Of a stretch of DNA of 64,000 bases, positions 30,295 through 41,718 are shown piece after piece; position 1 is the stretch's first letter, and every line of letters begins with the position of its first letter. The translations under genes were made by a program, and so were the position numbers. The stretch comes from Candidatus Eiseniibacteriota bacterium (lineage in GTDB: Bacteria > Orphanbacterota > Orphanbacteria > Orphanbacterales > Orphanbacteraceae): NCBI GenBank assembly GCA_024276995.1, contig JAJRWB010000014.1, forward strand, positions 62,001 to 126,000, in the 5' to 3' direction. The notes under the pieces were generated by a model. That model did no database searches, was not told the DNA's origin, and saw only the letters and a list, made by a program, of their open reading frames with translations.

Positions 30295-30738
30295 CTACGC
30301 CCCGTCTTTCCAGTGTTTCCGCTCCACGTCCTTGAGAATCCTATCGATCTGCTCTTTCGCGAGCGTCTCGCCGCTCGGTTCGAACAGGACCTTCTGGATC
30401 CTACCCCGGTCGTCCTTTTTGGCGTAGCGGATCGATTTGAGCACCTCGAGAGGGGTGAGAATATCCTTCGATACGCGCACCTCGAGCGGTTCGCCGTCGA
30501 CATTCTCGTCGGGACTGTTGAACGGCGACATCCCCAGCGCCCAGCCGTGGGCGAGCATGCCGCACAGAGCGATCCTCAGGCGGTTCCACCCCTCGTCGGT
30601 GGACAGGTCGATATTTCCCTTGAGCCGGAGAATCAGGCCGTCGACGACGGGCGCCATCTTGTCGACCACGTCGGGTTCGAGGCGGAGTTTCGTCAGGTTG
30701 ACGAACATCTGGGAAATGATCTCGCGTGTCTGGGTCAT
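30295..30738 (-). CDS. Hypothetical cytoplasmic protein, 147 residues
   Basis: The start is the ATG ending at 30738, with GGAGAAAGG just upstream on the minus strand; an upstream in-frame start adds eight residues without a better site. It is all-helical looking, without signal or membrane segment: TREIISQMFVNLTKLRLEP...VVDGLILRLKGNIDLSTDEGWNRLRIALCGMLAHGWALG. I recognise no family. It converges with the upstream gene (16 bp apart) and diverges from the TonB_C-type gene at 30964. Confidence 0.6.
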   Translation of the reverse strand: MTQTREIISQMFVNLTKLRLEPDVVDKMAPVVDGLILRLKGNIDLSTDEGWNRLRIALCGMLAHGWALGMSPFNSPDENVDGEPLEVRVSKDILTPLEVLKSIRYAKKDDRGRIQKVLFEPSGETLAKEQIDRILKDVERKHWKDGA

Positions 30739-30828
30739 GCGCCTTTCTCCTTGGGGAACCACCGGAACGTGTTTCGGGCTACACCCTTATGATCGGTACG
30801 GCGGGCCGGTTTATTTACTCCTTTTCGG

Positions 30829-30858
30829 TTGACCCGCGGATCGACCCTTGCCTATTGT
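30829..30858 (+). promoter_or_regulatory. Sigma-70-type promoter of the 360-residue gene
   Basis: TTGACC at 30829-30834, 18-bp spacer, TATTGT at 30853-30858, about 105 bp upstream of the predicted start. The TATTGT -10 recurs before the lpxL-like gene. Confidence 0.5.
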
Positions 30859-30963
30859 AGATCGGTAAACCGATCCCCACGGGAACCGTTCCCGGCGCGG
30901 GGATGTGAAAGTTGTTGGAAACAGAAGAGTTCGCCGCGCCGTTGCGGCGAAAGCGGTTTTGAA

Positions 30964-32046
30964 ATGACAGGTTGCATGTTTCGCTTCGTCCCGGGAGTAG
31001 CGCTCGCCCTCTCGCTCATCGTTGCGCCCGCTTCGGTGTGTCGGGCGGACGACTCTCCCGCGGGCAGGTATCTGACCAACGTGGAGCTGATGCATCTCGC
31101 CGTGCGGGAAGCGGTGGCGGATGCTCTCCAAGGGATGCCCGCCGTGGAAGGGGGACGAATCGCGCTTCGTCCGGTGGAAACGTCCGAGATCGACTGGCTC
31201 GTCGAGACCGAGCTGCTCGGGAGGCTCGCGTCGACCGCTTCCGGCGTCCGGCTCTACGAGGGTCGTCGCTCGAATCCGGGCAAAGCGAAACGAAACCGAA
31301 AAAGCGAGGAAACGCCGGTGATGCCCGCGACGGACAAGCCGCCCGTCTTCAAGAGCGGACCTCCGGTAGGCGTACCCGAACAAGCATGCGAGAAAGGATT
31401 GGGAGGTGTCGTCACGGCCCGGCTCATTGTCAACGAGTCGGGCGGCGTGGCGAATACGGTCATCGAGGAGAGCGCCGGTTCCCCCTTCGACGAGGCGGTG
31501 GAGACCGGCGTGGCCTCCTGGCTATTCGATCCGGCCGGGAAAGATGGGGAGCCGGTGATCGGGACGGTCTACTGCCGTTTCGAGTTTCCGGTGGTCCCGA
31601 AGGAAGAGTGCGGTGAGAAAGCGATCCCCGGGGAATTCCTCGACGGATTCGAACCGAAGGGGGAGGAGACGGCGAAAGCCGCTCCACCGCCGGCCGCGGA
31701 CGACGTTCCGACACTGGCGTACAGGGTTTCGGAACTCGAGTTCCTTTATCCCGGGGCGGGGAGACGATTCGTGATCGGACCGAAGAGAGTCGAGAGGTTC
31801 GGGCGAACCCGGATCGATCTTCGCCTCGAGAAGGGGGGGGACGTGGTCTGGGCCTCCTCGGCGGAACACTACGTTTCCGACCGGGTGCCCGCCGGGGCTC
31901 TTCACGAACTCGAGGGGAGTGGTTACGAGTTCGCCCGTCCGCCGATGCCCGAATCGGGTATCGGAAAGGTCGTGGAACCTCTCGCCGTCGCCGGCGTGCT
32001 CGGCGGTATGATCGTTCTCTTCTACACGAACCAAGCCGGCGATTGA
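30964..32046 (+). CDS. Exported protein with internal TonB C-terminal-like domain and C-terminal membrane helix
   Basis: 360 residues from ATG 30964 (ATG 30976 also possible; neither has a clear SD). Signal peptide about 1-28. Residues about 130-210 match a TonB_C fold: PEQACEKGLGGVVTARLIVNESGGV, then EESAGSPFDEAVETGVASWLFDPA, then GTVYCRFEFPV. The flanks (about 35-100 and 248-330) look like two halves of one other domain, and a hydrophobic helix ends the protein (VVEPLAVAGVLGGMIVLFYTNQ). TonB_C domains normally sit at the C-terminus. It precedes bamD-nadD-rng by 22 bp and may be co-transcribed. Function unknown; an envelope role is inferred. Confidence 0.65.
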   Translation: MTGCMFRFVPGVALALSLIVAPASVCRADDSPAGRYLTNVELMHLAVREAVADALQGMPAVEGGRIALRPVETSEIDWLVETELLGRLASTASGVRLYEGRRSNPGKAKRNRKSEETPVMPATDKPPVFKSGPPVGVPEQACEKGLGGVVTARLIVNESGGVANTVIEESAGSPFDEAVETGVASWLFDPAGKDGEPVIGTVYCRFEFPVVPKEECGEKAIPGEFLDGFEPKGEETAKAAPPPAADDVPTLAYRVSELEFLYPGAGRRFVIGPKRVERFGRTRIDLRLEKGGDVVWASSAEHYVSDRVPAGALHELEGSGYEFARPPMPESGIGKVVEPLAVAGVLGGMIVLFYTNQAGD

Positions 32047-32068
32047 CCGAACTCCCGCTGGGCGACGA

Positions 32069-32839
32069 ATGACATACCGTACGGGGGCGGCGTTCGCCGT
32101 CCTGATACTGTTCCTCGTGCTCGCCGGTTGCGGCGGAGGCGAACTCCTCCCCGCCGGAGAACCGGCGGAGCAGCTCGCCGTGGCCGGCGACTACCTGCGG
32201 CGGGGGAAGGAACTCCGGGCGCTCGAAGCGTACCGGCTCATCGCGCGCAAGTATCCCGGTTCCGAGTGGGAGGAGAAGGCCCGTCTCGGAATCGCCCGCT
32301 CGTACAGGAAACAGGGCGACTATTTCGCCGCCGTGCAGGAGTACGAATCGTTTCAGCGGCGCTTCTCCCGTTCCCCCCTCGTTTCCGACGCGATGCTCGA
32401 AATCGGCCTTTGCTATGTCGACCAGCAGGCGAAGCCGGAGTACGACCAGGAATGGAACGACAAGGCGATCCGCCAGCTCGAAGATTTCCTCGCGGCGTTC
32501 CCGGAAAGCCCCAGGGCTCAAGAGGCGCGCACGGCCCTTTTCGGAGCGCGGCGACACATCGCCCGAAAGGAGCTGGAGAACGGTATTACGTATGTGAAGC
32601 TTCGGCGGTTGAAGGCGGCCCGTTTCTACTTCGACCTCGTCCGGGAGAACTGGCCCGATACGCCCGAGGCGGCGGAGGCACTCTTCGAAACGGGACGCAC
32701 CTTCGAGGCCGAGAAGAAAACCGATGAAGCGCTCTCATCGTACAGGAAGCTGATCGCCGGCTATTCCGATTCCCGTTTTGTGGAGGAAGCCGCGCGGCGC
32801 ATCGACAGGCTCGAGAGGGAAGAGGGGAAGGGAAAATGA
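32069..32839 (+). CDS. bamD: BamD-like outer-membrane assembly lipoprotein
   Basis: 256 residues. Lipoprotein signal peptide with lipobox LAGC (Cys at about residue 21). The mature part is TPR-like: DYLRRGKELRALEAYRLIARKYPGSEWEEKARLGIARSYRKQGDYFAAVQEYESFQRRFSRSPLVSDAMLEIGLCYVDQ is the usual BamD run, with three further helical repeats. BamD binds BamA and substrate beta-signals during outer-membrane protein insertion. The last codons overlap nadD by 4 bp. A generic tetratricopeptide lipoprotein is the alternative. Confidence 0.83.
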   Translation: MTYRTGAAFAVLILFLVLAGCGGGELLPAGEPAEQLAVAGDYLRRGKELRALEAYRLIARKYPGSEWEEKARLGIARSYRKQGDYFAAVQEYESFQRRFSRSPLVSDAMLEIGLCYVDQQAKPEYDQEWNDKAIRQLEDFLAAFPESPRAQEARTALFGARRHIARKELENGITYVKLRRLKAARFYFDLVRENWPDTPEAAEALFETGRTFEAEKKTDEALSSYRKLIAGYSDSRFVEEAARRIDRLEREEGKGK

Positions 32840-33453
32840 GCGGTGTGCCGGTCATCTTCGGCGGTACCTTCGACCCGATCCACACGGCACATCTCTTCGT
32901 CGCCGAGGAAGCGGCCGAAATGGATGACGCCGGTGTCGTCCTCTTCGTGGTCGCCGGATCGCCCCCCCACAAGAGTGTCGAGGAGCTCTCCGACGCGGCG
33001 GACCGGCTCGCCATGGTCCGTCTCGCCATCGACGGGAACCCACGTTTCGACTGCTCCCCCATGGAGATCGAGCGGACGGGTCGATCGTACACGGTCGACA
33101 CCATCGCCGAGGTGGCGAAACGATACGGCGCAACGCGCCCGCGTTTTCTCATCGGCTCCGACAGCCTATTCGACCTGCATCTCTGGAAGGATCCCGATAC
33201 GATTCTGCGCAGCGCCGAGGTGCTCGTCGTGCCCCGGCCCGGGTTCGATCCTTCTAAAGAGACGGGTATCGCCCACGGGCGGTTTCGCCTTTTGGAGGCG
33301 CCGAGAATCGATCTCTCGGCCACGGAAATCAGGCGCCGTGTCCGGCGTGGCGACTCGATCCGCTACCTCGTGCCGGAAAGCGTGCGACGTTATATTCAGG
33401 AAAAAGGCCTCTACCGAGAGGCCGGCGGAAAGGACTCCGATCATGTCGCGTGA
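32836..33453 (+). CDS. nadD: Nicotinate-nucleotide adenylyltransferase
   Basis: 205 residues. The nucleotidyltransferase motif reads GGTFDPIHTAHL near residue 10, where the family norm is HxGH; Ala replaces the Gly between the two histidines' usual pattern. The second motif LSATEIRRRVRRG near the C-terminus corresponds to ISSTxIR. RFLIGSDSLFDLHLWKDPD is the substrate loop. It adenylates nicotinate mononucleotide in NAD synthesis. It overlaps bamD by 4 bp and rng by 11 bp. Confidence 0.92.
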   Translation: MSGVPVIFGGTFDPIHTAHLFVAEEAAEMDDAGVVLFVVAGSPPHKSVEELSDAADRLAMVRLAIDGNPRFDCSPMEIERTGRSYTVDTIAEVAKRYGATRPRFLIGSDSLFDLHLWKDPDTILRSAEVLVVPRPGFDPSKETGIAHGRFRLLEAPRIDLSATEIRRRVRRGDSIRYLVPESVRRYIQEKGLYREAGGKDSDHVA

Positions 33454-34993
33454 TTCTTCGGTTTACACCGAGATCATCGTCAACGCCACGCCGAGCGAAA
33501 CGAGGGTCGCCATCATGGAAGATCATCGGCTCGTGGAATTCTTCGCCGAAAGGGCGGAGTCGGCGCGCCAGGTGGGCGACATCTACAAGGGGCGGGTGAA
33601 CGCCGTGCTTCCGGGCATGCAGGCGGCATTCGTCGACATCGGCCTGGAAAAGACCGCCTTCCTCCATGTTTCCGACATGGTGGCGGCCGATACCGACTCG
33701 CTCGACGACGGTCCGTCGCGGCGGAAGGGGGAGCGGCGCTCGAGAAAGGTGCCGAAGGGGGTGTCGATCGAAAACCTGCTGAAGAAAGGCCAGGAGATCA
33801 TGGTGCAGGTCACCAAGGAGCCGATCGGCACGAAAGGACCCCGTGTCACCACGCAAATCTCTTTGCCCGGCCGCTATCTCGTGCTCATGCCGAATGTGGT
33901 TCACCTCGGGATATCGCGGAAGATCGAGGAGAACGCCGAGCGGACCCGACTTCGCGCCTTGATCGAGGAGGTGGTGCCGAAGAAATTCGGCGTTATCGTA
34001 CGCACCGTGGCGATGAAGAAGAAGAAGGGGCAGTTCGTTTCAGACGTGAAATTCCTCGAGAAGATCTGGACGAAGATACAGGGAGCCTATGTGCGCCAAC
34101 CGTGCCCGTCGCTCCTTCATAAGGAGGTGGGCCTCACCACCGGGCTGATCCGCGATCTCTTCAACGAGGATGTCGATCGTCTGATCATCGACTCGAAAGG
34201 GGAGTACAGGCAGATCATCGCGTACTTGAACTCCACTTCTCCCGAGCTGAAGGACCGGATCGTTCTCTACGATGAGGAGGCGCCGATTTTCGACGCCTAC
34301 GAAATCGAGAGCGAAATCGAAAAGACCCTCTCGCCGAAGGTCTGGCTGAAGCGGGGGGGGTACCTGATCATCGATCACGCCGAGGCGCTCGTGGCGATCG
34401 ACGTGAACACCGGGCGCTACACCGGGGACAAGGACCAGGAAGAGACGATCTTCTACACCAATACGGAGGCGGCGAAGGAGATCGCCCGCCAGCTCAGGCT
34501 TCGCGACATGGGCGGCATCATCGTGATCGACTTCATCGACATGGAGAAGGAATCGAACAGGGAAAAGGTCCTCGAGACGCTCCGCGACGCCCTCAGGAGG
34601 GACAGGGCGAAGACGAGGACCTTCCGGGTGAGCGAGCTCGGTCTCGTGGAAATGACCCGCCAGCGGGTGCGCCCGAGCTTGATTCACTACTTCAGCAACA
34701 TGTGTCCCCACTGCAGGGGAACGGGAAAACGTCTCTCCCTCGAATCGCTCGCCCTGAAGGTGGAGCGCCTCCTCCGCCGCGTCGCGACGTATTGCAATGA
34801 AAAGAGCGTATCGGTTCATCTCCATCCGGAACTCGCCCACTTCCTGGAGGAGAGCCGCGGAGGGCGATTCGACGGGATCCGGAAGCGTTACCATCTCGAG
34901 GTGGAGGTGCAGCAAGATGGATCGGCGGGGCGTGAGGATGTGAGGATTTTCAGCCGGTCGGGACAGGAGCTGACCGATAAGGTATTGTTTTAG
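33443..34993 (+). CDS. rng: Ribonuclease G/E family endoribonuclease
   Basis: 516 residues from ATG 33443; the long in-frame extension runs through nadD and is rejected. An S1 RNA-binding domain lies at about 35-110 (VGDIYKGRVNAVLPGMQAAFVDIG...FLHVSDM), interrupted by a basic insert (GPSRRKGERRSRKVPKG). The catalytic core has the magnesium-site stretch LVAIDVNTGRYTG and GGIIVIDFIDM, and the zinc-link CPHCRGTG. The size suits RNase G; the long C-terminal scaffold of RNase E is absent. It processes rRNA and turns over mRNA. Confidence 0.95.
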   Translation: MSRDSSVYTEIIVNATPSETRVAIMEDHRLVEFFAERAESARQVGDIYKGRVNAVLPGMQAAFVDIGLEKTAFLHVSDMVAADTDSLDDGPSRRKGERRSRKVPKGVSIENLLKKGQEIMVQVTKEPIGTKGPRVTTQISLPGRYLVLMPNVVHLGISRKIEENAERTRLRALIEEVVPKKFGVIVRTVAMKKKKGQFVSDVKFLEKIWTKIQGAYVRQPCPSLLHKEVGLTTGLIRDLFNEDVDRLIIDSKGEYRQIIAYLNSTSPELKDRIVLYDEEAPIFDAYEIESEIEKTLSPKVWLKRGGYLIIDHAEALVAIDVNTGRYTGDKDQEETIFYTNTEAAKEIARQLRLRDMGGIIVIDFIDMEKESNREKVLETLRDALRRDRAKTRTFRVSELGLVEMTRQRVRPSLIHYFSNMCPHCRGTGKRLSLESLALKVERLLRRVATYCNEKSVSVHLHPELAHFLEESRGGRFDGIRKRYHLEVEVQQDGSAGREDVRIFSRSGQELTDKVLF

Positions 34994-35023
34994 AAGAGGT
35001 TGGATAGGGAGTTTCCGGGGGGG

Positions 35024-35035
35024 GCGACCGGTCGC
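35024..35035. repeat. Perfect 12-bp palindrome upstream of the rplU promoter
   Basis: GCGACCGGTCGC is self-complementary and ends 5 bp before the -35 box. It follows a run of eight G. It could be a protein-binding site or chance in GC-rich DNA. Confidence 0.3.
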
Positions 35036-35040
35036 GGCGC

Positions 35041-35069
35041 TTGACACGGCGCCGTGACGATGTTATAAA
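35041..35069 (+). promoter_or_regulatory. Strong sigma-70-type promoter of rplU-rpmA
   Basis: TTGACA at 35041-35046, 17-bp spacer, TATAAA at 35064-35069. This is the closest match to the bacterial consensus in the window, fitting a ribosomal-protein operon. Confidence 0.8.
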
Positions 35070-35144
35070 TAGTATTTTGGTCGACGAGCGGCTCACCGGT
35101 CGCCGTGCCGGATGCGCGGCGGCGTTTCAGGAAGGGGAGAGAAG

Positions 35145-35489
35145 TTGTTTGCCATTTTGGAAACCGGAGGCTTCCAGTATCGGATCGCGCCGGGGGAGGA
35201 GATCGAAGTTCCCAGCATGCGAGTCGAGGTGGGAGAGAAGGTTTCGCTCCCCCACATTCTCGTCTGGGAAAACGAGGGGAAATGTGAAGTCGGAAGGCCG
35301 ACGGTGACCGATGTTTCCGCACAGGCGGAAGTGGTCGCCCACGGTCGGTACCCGAAGATCCTCGTCCAGAAGTTCAAGAGACGGAAGAAGTATCGGCGCC
35401 TGATCGGGCACCGCACGCCGTACACGAGGCTGCGGATTCTCTCGATCGAACGGCGGGCGGCGAGCGTCGCGGCCGACGAAGAACGTTAG
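35145..35489 (+). CDS. rplU: 50S ribosomal protein L21
   Basis: 114 residues from TTG 35145, with AAGGGGAGA just before it. It starts LFAILETGGFQYRIAPGEEIEVP and carries the KFKRRKKYRRLIGHRTPYTRLRI block that binds 23S rRNA. L21 sits on the solvent side of the large subunit. Next to rpmA, the usual pairing; obgE, often third, is replaced by kdsB after a terminator. Confidence 0.97.
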   Translation: MFAILETGGFQYRIAPGEEIEVPSMRVEVGEKVSLPHILVWENEGKCEVGRPTVTDVSAQAEVVAHGRYPKILVQKFKRRKKYRRLIGHRTPYTRLRILSIERRAASVAADEER

Positions 35490-35534
35490 TCGAATCCGCC
35501 TCGAGCGGCGCGATTCGAATCAGGAGAGTTGCAG

Positions 35535-35801
35535 ATGGCTCATAAGAAGGGTGTAGGTAGTTCCCGGAACGGGCGGGACAGCCGGTCGCAGCGTCTCGGC
35601 GTGAAGCGGACCGGCGGGCAGCCGGTACGGGCCGGCATGATCATCATCCGCCAGCGGGGAACGCACTTCATGGCCGGTCAGAACGTCGGACGGGGAGGGG
35701 ACGACACCCTCTTCGCCACTGCCGACGGAACGGTTCAGTTCATTTCAAAGGGGAACAGGCGAAAGCTTGTCAACGTGCTGGCGCCCGGCGCGCCGGAGTA
35801 G
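35535..35801 (+). CDS. rpmA: 50S ribosomal protein L27
   Basis: 88 residues from ATG 35535, 8 bp after AGGAG (35522-35526). [22 protein letters not shown] is the standard start, with the N-terminal tail that reaches the peptidyl-transferase centre. No N-terminal cleavage extension of the Firmicutes kind is present. Confidence 0.97.
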   Translation: MAHKKGVGSSRNGRDSRSQRLGVKRTGGQPVRAGMIIIRQRGTHFMAGQNVGRGGDDTLFATADGTVQFISKGNRRKLVNVLAPGAPE

Positions 35802-35856
35802 GACTGGGAGGGCATGCCGGTCGCTGTTTCGCCCGGCCCGAATTCGATCGGAAACG

Positions 35857-35885
35857 GAGGGGAGTCGTATCCCCTCTATTCTTTT
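35857..35885 (+). terminator. Intrinsic terminator after rpmA
   Basis: Perfect 7-bp stem GAGGGGA / TCCCCTC (35857-35863, 35870-35876) with a 6-base loop, followed by TATTCTTTT. It separates the ribosomal-protein operon from kdsB. Confidence 0.8.
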
Positions 35886-35911
35886 GGGCCGTATTCCTCC
35901 CGGGAGAGCCG

Positions 35912-39157
<3,246 letters not shown>

Positions 39158-39161
<4 letters not shown>

Positions 39162-40189
39162 GCGAAAGGAAGAAACCGGCGGTGGGAGAGGCGATCGTTG
39201 CGAGGGCGAAGGAGGTGATCCGCCTCGAAGCGGCCGCCGTCGCCGGAGTGGAGGAGCGAATCGACGGTACCTTCGTCGAGGCTCTCGATATCCTCTACCG
39301 GACCGTATCCGGCGGTGGCGGTGCGGCGGGGAAGGTGGTGGTCACCGGGCTTGGAAAGTCGGGTCTCGTGGGGCGGAAGATCGCGGCGACATTCAACTCC
39401 ACCGGCGCCGCCTCGTTCTTCCTCCACCCGGTCGAGGCGGTGCACGGCGACCTCGGCATGGTGGCGAAAGGGGATGCGGTGATCGTTGTTTCCCGTTCGG
39501 GACGCAACGGCGAGATTACGGCGCTCCTTCCCTCGCTCCGACTCCTCGGCGTGCCGATCATCCTGATCACCTGCGCCGCCGGCGCCGTTTCGGAGCTGGC
39601 GGAGAGAGCGACCGTCGTGATCGACGTAGGTGACATCACCGAGGCGTGCAGTATGAATCTCGCCCCGACGTCGAGCGCGCTGGCCGCCCTCGCGGTGGGC
39701 GACGCGCTCGCCCTATCGCTCTTCGAGGCCCGCGGCCTTAAGGAGGATGATTTCGCTCGCTTTCATCCGGGGGGCGTGCTCGGAAAGAGGCTTCTTCTCA
39801 AGGTGGCCGATATCATGCACCGGGGGGAAGCCGTTCCCCGGGTGGGCGCCGGCGCCCCGATGAAGGAGGTGCTCCTCGAGATCGTGGAGAAGCGGCTCGG
39901 CGCCACCACGGTGGCGGATGACGACGGGACGCTCCTCGGCATCGTGACGGACGGCGATCTGAAACGGCTCCTCCTCCGACACGAGGATTTCTTCGGTCTC
40001 ACCGCCGGTGAAGTGATGAGCCGCGCACCGAGAACGATCGGCGAAGACGCCCTCGTGGCGGACGCGATGAAACGGATGCACGAGAGAGAGGACGCGGTGA
40101 TCAGCTGTCTCGCCGTGGTCGATCGGTCGGAAAGGGTGATCGGTTTTCTTCACATGTACGACTGTCTGCGGAGCGGCGTCGGCTCGTGA
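39158..40189 (+). CDS. kdsD: Arabinose-5-phosphate isomerase (KdsD/KpsF)
   Basis: 343 residues from GTG 39158. An SIS domain (about 20-190) has VVVTGLGKSGLVGRKIAATFNSTG, EAVHGDLGMV and SRSGRNGEI, then two CBS domains (VADIMHRGEAVPRV... and AGEVMSRAPRTI...). It converts ribulose 5-phosphate to arabinose 5-phosphate, the first Kdo step. The stop is followed by a small dyad and the dual promoter of the lpxL-type operon. Confidence 0.95.
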
Positions 40190-40219
40190 TCCCTCGGGGA
40201 GGGGCCGATCTTCTCGTTT

Positions 40220-40234
40220 TGGCACATCCTTTGC
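40220..40234 (+). promoter_or_regulatory. Sigma-54 (-24/-12) promoter of the lpxL-lptC-lptB-rpoN operon
   Basis: TGGCAC-ATCCT-TTGC matches the sigma-54 core exactly, GG (40221-40222) and GC (40233-40234) being 10 bases apart. It lies in the 123-bp gap between kdsD and the lpxL-like gene. A short dyad CCCTC-GGG-GAGGG (40191-40203) is 16 bp upstream. The last base adjoins the -35 box of a sigma-70 promoter. The rpoN gene is third downstream of the first gene of this operon. Confidence 0.72.
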
Positions 40235-40263
40235 TTGACATGGCGGAATCCCCCTTATATTGT
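40235..40263 (+). promoter_or_regulatory. Sigma-70-type promoter abutting the sigma-54 site
   Basis: TTGACA at 40235-40240, 17-bp spacer, TATTGT at 40258-40263 (TATATT at 40256-40261 is an overlapping alternative with 15 bp). The -35 starts immediately after the sigma-54 -12 element, so the two holoenzymes should exclude each other. Confidence 0.62.
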
Positions 40264-40312
40264 GTGGACGACACGACTTCCGGCCTGCGGGCCAAGGGGG
40301 GAGAGGAACCGT

Positions 40313-41194
40313 TTGACCCTTCCGACTGCATTGGCATCCGAGGCGATCGGTATCGCCCTCGGGCTCGGGAAGGTCCTGCCCCGCCCCCTGGCGCTTCGCC
40401 TATTCAGTGCGGGCGGAGCGCTCTACCCCTACTTCGACACGGCCGCATGGCGGCGCACCCTTCGAAACCTCCGTCTCGTTTATGGCGAGCGCACGGAGGT
40501 GGAGGCGCTTTGTCGCCAGGTCTACCGCCAGATCGGGCGGAACGTGGTCGATCTCGCGAGGCTGGAAAGATCGCTCCCGGCGGACCTCGACCGGCTCGTG
40601 ACGGGTGAAGGGTACGAACGGCTCGACAGGGCGCTCGGGCCGGGTCGGGGGGTGATCGGCATAACGGGCCATATCGGCAATTGGGAGCTTCTCGCCGCCT
40701 GGCTAGGGGCGAAGGGAATTCCCCTCACCGTGATGGCGGCGAAGGTGTTCAGCTCGAGGCTCGACGCAAGGTTGGTCCGGCTGAGGGCGCGCTACGGCGT
40801 CCGATCGATCCTCCGCTCGGACCCGCACTGCCTTCGCCATGCGATCCGCGTCCTCCGGCGCGGGGAGATGCTTGGGTTGCTCATGGATCTCAGCTCGAGA
40901 TCCGCGCGGGTCGAAACGTCGTTTCTCGGCCACCCCGCGCGGACCGTGGCAGGTCCGGTCCGCCTGGCCGCGCACACCGGCGCGTCGCTGATTCCCATGG
41001 CGTGCTGGCGGATCGCCGGAGACCGTTTTCGTGTGCAAATCGAGGAGGCCGTTCCGCTGGTGAAGACCGCGGATGCCGATAGCGATGTGAGGGAGAATAC
41101 GTGCCGTTGCGTTCGAACGCTCGAGTCGTTCATCGAGGCCGCCCCTTCCCAGTGGGTGTGGATGCACGATCGATGGGACACGGGCGCCTCATGA
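40313..41194 (+). CDS. LpxL/HtrB-like lipid A acyltransferase
   Basis: 293 residues from TTG 40313 (GAGAGGA upstream); the longer in-frame start at 40235 overlaps the promoter. The acyltransferase motif HX4E is ITGHIGNWELL (His120, Glu125). AWRRTLRNLRLVYGER and LMDLSSR near residue 195 fit the LpxL/LpxM superfamily, whose usual D/Q-rich site reads DQ; here it is MDL. An N-terminal helix is weak. It would add a secondary acyl chain to Kdo-lipid IVA at the inner membrane, or be a related phospholipid acyltransferase. Confidence 0.83.
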   Translation: MTLPTALASEAIGIALGLGKVLPRPLALRLFSAGGALYPYFDTAAWRRTLRNLRLVYGERTEVEALCRQVYRQIGRNVVDLARLERSLPADLDRLVTGEGYERLDRALGPGRGVIGITGHIGNWELLAAWLGAKGIPLTVMAAKVFSSRLDARLVRLRARYGVRSILRSDPHCLRHAIRVLRRGEMLGLLMDLSSRSARVETSFLGHPARTVAGPVRLAAHTGASLIPMACWRIAGDRFRVQIEEAVPLVKTADADSDVRENTCRCVRTLESFIEAAPSQWVWMHDRWDTGAS

Positions 41195-41718
41195 GAAGGG
41201 CCGCGCTTTTCGTCCTCCTCGCCGCCCTGTGGGGCTGCTCCGATCCGGAGCCCCCCGCCGCCGCACGGACGGGCGACATGGCGGTGCAGGAGACGAAGGT
41301 CCGCAAGTGGGTCGAATACCGCGGGGGAAGGATGCTTTGGGAGTTTCGCGGGGAAACGGTACGGTACTACGAAGATCCGGAGAGGGTGGAAGCGGACGGC
41401 GTGATCGTCGATTTCTACGATGACGAGGAGAACTACTCCTCCACACTGGTGGCGGACTTCGGAAAGATCGACAGGAAAACGAGCAACATGGAGGCATCCG
41501 GTTCGGTGGTGATGACCAACGTGGACGGGACGAGAATCGAAACGGAGACGATTTTCTACGAAGATGAAGGCGAACGGATCTATACGGATGATTTCGTAAC
41601 GATCTATCGTGGAAACGAGAAACTGTGCGGATATGGACTGGAGACGGACACCGGTCTGAACGAAACTAGGATCAGGAGGAACGTGGTGGCCGAGACGGTC
41701 GGTGACGACCGTGGGTGA
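41191..41718 (+). CDS. lptC: LptC-like LPS export protein, predicted lipoprotein
   Basis: 175 residues from ATG 41191, overlapping the acyltransferase stop. The N-terminus is a short lipoprotein signal ([13 protein letters not shown], lipobox LWGC), not the uncleaved helix of E. coli LptC. The rest is a beta-jellyroll-type sequence: [15 protein letters not shown]...[40 protein letters not shown], typical of LptC/OstA-like strands. It would pass LPS from LptFG to the periplasmic bridge. It is followed directly by lptB with a 17-bp overlap and no lptA between. Confidence 0.82.
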   Translation: MRRAALFVLLAALWGCSDPEPPAAARTGDMAVQETKVRKWVEYRGGRMLWEFRGETVRYYEDPERVEADGVIVDFYDDEENYSSTLVADFGKIDRKTSNMEASGSVVMTNVDGTRIETETIFYEDEGERIYTDDFVTIYRGNEKLCGYGLETDTGLNETRIRRNVVAETVGDDRG

